A stretch of 7,815 nucleotides of DNA. It comes from Caldifarciminota bacterium (GTDB taxonomy: Bacteria; Hydrothermota; Hydrothermia; LBFQ01; DSFT01). The notes beneath the pieces are model-generated. The model was not told where the DNA came from. It did no database searches and was given only the letters and a program-made list of their open reading frames with translations. A program made the translations under genes and the position numbers. Location: contig WGAQ01000171.1 in NCBI GenBank assembly GCA_015494735.1, positions 1 to 7,815 of the forward strand. The letters are read 5' to 3'. Shown in pieces: positions 5,883 through 7,815 of this stretch. Positions within the stretch are counted from its first letter, which is position 1, and every line of letters starts with the position of its first letter.

Positions 5883-7815
5883 AGTTCGACCTCCACAAGT
5901 TTAATGTTTACATCCCTCCCCTCCACGGATTCCACCCCCCAGTCGTCCGCCAGCTTAACGGTAAAGGACTCCTTCTTCCCCCATATATCAACAGTCGAGC
6001 GAATGGTATTCCGGGATGTGAATCTACCCATGTAATCCATATCCACCAGGTCGTGCTTGAAAGACGAGAGGAAGATGAGGGCTCCATACTGCCAGGAAGG
6101 CATGGTTATCTTCATGGGAAGACTGTCCTTCCATTCCAGATTATCCTCATACGTGAAGGGAATTCTGGGTAGCGCCCTGAATAGGAGCTGGAGTATTGGG
6201 TCCTTCCCCTCCAGACGATAGAAGTAGAAAATCTCATCCGTTTTGTAAAAGTAGAGGCGGGCATTTTCGTTCCCTATGTAATGATATCCGGCGGAATCGG
6301 TTGCAACCCGGTACTTCCTCCTGAACTTCTTCCCTTTCCGGGTTTCCATCTCGTATGTGAAGGTGGATTCGAGAGGAAAGGAGAACAGGTTGAAGAGCCC
6401 CCTGTCGGGAAAGACCGGCTTCACTTTCTCCCCCTCGGATGGATTATCGTTGTAGAAGAACCTTCCCCCGGAGATATAACTGCTGAAGCTGAAGGGCACG
6501 GAAGGGGCTCCGATTCTATCGGTCAGCTGAACCTGTATGTGGATGTGGGGCTGGGGAGAATAACCCGAGTTGCCACACAGTCCCAGCATTGCACCCTTCT
6601 CAACCCAGTCCCCCTCCTTCACCCTTATGGAATTTTGGGCGAAGTGGGAGATTTCCACGTAGAAACCCCTCTCGTCGTATATGATTACCAGGTTTCCCCA
6701 GTTGTTCTTCATATCCACCTTCCCTATGGGATTATCGGGAAGATGGTTGACCACCCTGACCACTCTCCCCCTGACAGGGGATAGAACGGGCTTCCGATAG
6801 CAGTAATAGTCCTCCAGATTATACCCATCACCCCTGTACGTCTTCCCCTCCTCATCCGTAATCACGAAATCGTAAGCATACTTCCATGCCCCCTTGTGGG
6901 TCCATTTTCCATCGAATCCCTGCCACACCGTCCACTCCCCGGAAAAGGGAAGGCCTATGCTCCACTGATATCCCCTGAACCTGCGGGTATAGGAGAGGAA
7001 GTTATCGAGGGTCTCCTCCGGGGTTCTGCCTATGTACCATGCTATGTACCGGTATCGGAACAGGCCGAGGACGTATATAAACGAAAGGCTCACCATGTTG
7101 AAGGGAAGGGTGAAAACCGGAACCCCGAACAGGGACCAGAAATTATTCACAGCGAAAACCACTATGACAGACAGGGCCACAGCCACCACGGAAAGACCGT
7201 AGGAAAAAGGCGATGGAACCAGGAATATGGAGCCCACGGCAATGGCCGTCAGTATGTAATTGAAGGCATTTATATCCGCAAACGCGAACTGGGATGAGCC
7301 CGTAAGGAGGTAAACGATGAAGACCCCCACGAAGTACCCGAGGACTATGACGAATGTGAGGATTCTGGAGGTGATGAGGACGGCCAGGAGAATCATGAGG
7401 CCAAAGAATACGTGGGGGAAGAAGAACATGGCTCCGAGGGATTGAAGGAACCCATCCAGCCATGCGATTCCCGTCTGAAAGTGGAATCCACGCGGGTACA
7501 GGTAATTGACGAAGAGATTGGAAAAACTGTATGTGGCAAGGTATATTATGGAGCTGACGATGACGAAGGGAATGCTCAGGACCGGGAGCCGGAAGTACCT
7601 GTAGAAGATATCGGCCAGAATGACGGTGATAACGAAGGTCAGTATGGAGGAGAAGACGATGAAAAAGAAGGTCAGGGGATGGAGTTTGAACAGGTATCCA
7701 ATGGAGAATCCCACCAGAAGGGGATTGTAGGTGTAGAAACCGGAGCTTAGGAAGGTCTCGTGGGCGTTGATGAAGCGGGCGAAGATATATGCCGAAATGA
7801 CCGCAATGAGACCCG
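5879..7815 (-). CDS. Urea-transporter-domain/M23 metallopeptidase fusion, N-terminus outside window
   Basis: The frame is open to the window edge, giving at least 644 codons. A GTG at 7714 is not the real start, because the 33 codons before it already encode urea transporter sequence (GLIAVISAYIFARF, then GFYTYNPLLVGFSIG). The N-terminal membrane domain (to about 7050) has both halves of the UT inverted repeat. The LPxxTxPF filter motifs read LPVLSIPF (7565-7588) and VPVFTLPF (7100-7123), with WLDGFLQSLGAMFF and FNYILTAIAVGSIFLVPS between them. A linker with LPFSGEWTVWQGFDGK leads to an M23/LytM domain (about 6940-6485): THKGAWKYAYDF, the lid His in SHFAQNS and the zinc motif PHIHIQV (6530-6550). 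The last 200 residues are an unrecognised, probably beta-rich region. UT proteins pass urea or similar small amides, and M23 enzymes cut peptidoglycan cross-links. How the two cooperate is unknown. I believe related fusions exist in databases but could not check. Confidence 0.88.
   Translation of the reverse strand, partial: GLIAVISAYIFARFINAHETFLSSGFYTYNPLLVGFSIGYLFKLHPLTFFFIVFSSILTFVITVILADIFYRYFRLPVLSIPFVIVSSIIYLATYSFSNLFVNYLYPRGFHFQTGIAWLDGFLQSLGAMFFFPHVFFGLMILLAVLITSRILTFVIVLGYFVGVFIVYLLTGSSQFAFADINAFNYILTAIAVGSIFLVPSPFSYGLSVVAVALSVIVVFAVNNFWSLFGVPVFTLPFNMVSLSFIYVLGLFRYRYIAWYIGRTPEETLDNFLSYTRRFRGYQWSIGLPFSGEWTVWQGFDGKWTHKGAWKYAYDFVITDEEGKTYRGDGYNLEDYYCYRKPVLSPVRGRVVRVVNHLPDNPIGKVDMKNNWGNLVIIYDERGFYVEISHFAQNSIRVKEGDWVEKGAMLGLCGNSGYSPQPHIHIQVQLTDRIGAPSVPFSFSSYISGGRFFYNDNPSEGEKVKPVFPDRGLFNLFSFPLESTFTYEMETRKGKKFRRKYRVATDSAGYHYIGNENARLYFYKTDEIFYFYRLEGKDPILQLLFRALPRIPFTYEDNLEWKDSLPMKITMPSWQYGALIFLSSFKHDLVDMDYMGRFTSRNTIRSTVDIWGKKESFTVKLADDWGVESVEGRDVNIKLVEVEL
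5889..5894 (-). promoter_or_regulatory. Strong ribosome binding site of the beta-barrel gene
   Basis: On the minus strand GGAGGT is followed by CGAACT and ATG. It lies inside the 3' end of the preceding gene. It shows that this organism does use Shine-Dalgarno initiation inside operons, in contrast to the left-hand genes. Confidence 0.8.

Noticed and set aside
5226..6035. Plus-strand frame of 269 codons opposite the beta-barrel gene and the peptidase tail.
   Set aside because: It has no start signals or recognisable family and spans the junction of two well-supported minus-strand genes.
7712..7714. GTG as the start of the channel-peptidase gene.
   Set aside because: The frame continues upstream to the window edge with urea transporter sequence, including the GFYTYNPLLVG motif, so the gene is simply cut by the window.

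Overview
The window looks like a compact piece of a bacterial chromosome, with eleven protein genes and almost no spacer. A murD gene (peptidoglycan synthesis) rules out an archaeon. A signal peptide on a predicted beta-barrel protein, a periplasmic-type M23 peptidase and a CcmD-like protein suggest a diderm with system I cytochrome c maturation. The genes favour AGA/AGG for Arg and ATA for Ile and have purine-rich coding strands, a style common in thermophiles. I cannot name the lineage.

Left half (1-3055) holds single genes or very short units in alternating directions. On the minus strand are a VOC-fold (glyoxalase-like) protein cut by the window edge and an unrecognised 76-aa protein. A divergent plus-strand gene (492-1412) encodes a 306-aa protein with two CxxCH motifs but no export signal. 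It faces a minus-strand HEPN/DUF5618-like gene (1443-1910) across a small perfect hairpin. That gene is divergent from an MFS transporter (1967-3055). All five of these starts lack a Shine-Dalgarno sequence and have a TAnnnT hexamer 6-8 nt before ATG, the geometry of leaderless promoters.

Right half (3052-7815) is one minus-strand operon, read from high to low coordinates. It begins with a urea-transporter-fold membrane domain fused to an M23 metallopeptidase and an unknown C-terminal region (5' end beyond the window). Then come a predicted outer-membrane beta-barrel, a TPR protein, an overlooked 35-aa CcmD-like membrane protein and murD. The first three are joined by 4-bp ATGA overlaps. The beta-barrel gene and ccmD have strong Shine-Dalgarno sites, and murD starts inside ccmD. 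The operon therefore combines a membrane channel, wall cleavage, an outer-membrane/TPR pair, a haem-delivery accessory and wall precursor synthesis.

Most notable items: the channel-peptidase fusion and its coupled partners, the hidden ccmD, the leaderless start pattern, and the CxxCH protein with no visible export signal. No tRNA, rRNA, CRISPR, IS element or intergenic stretch over 300 bases was seen.
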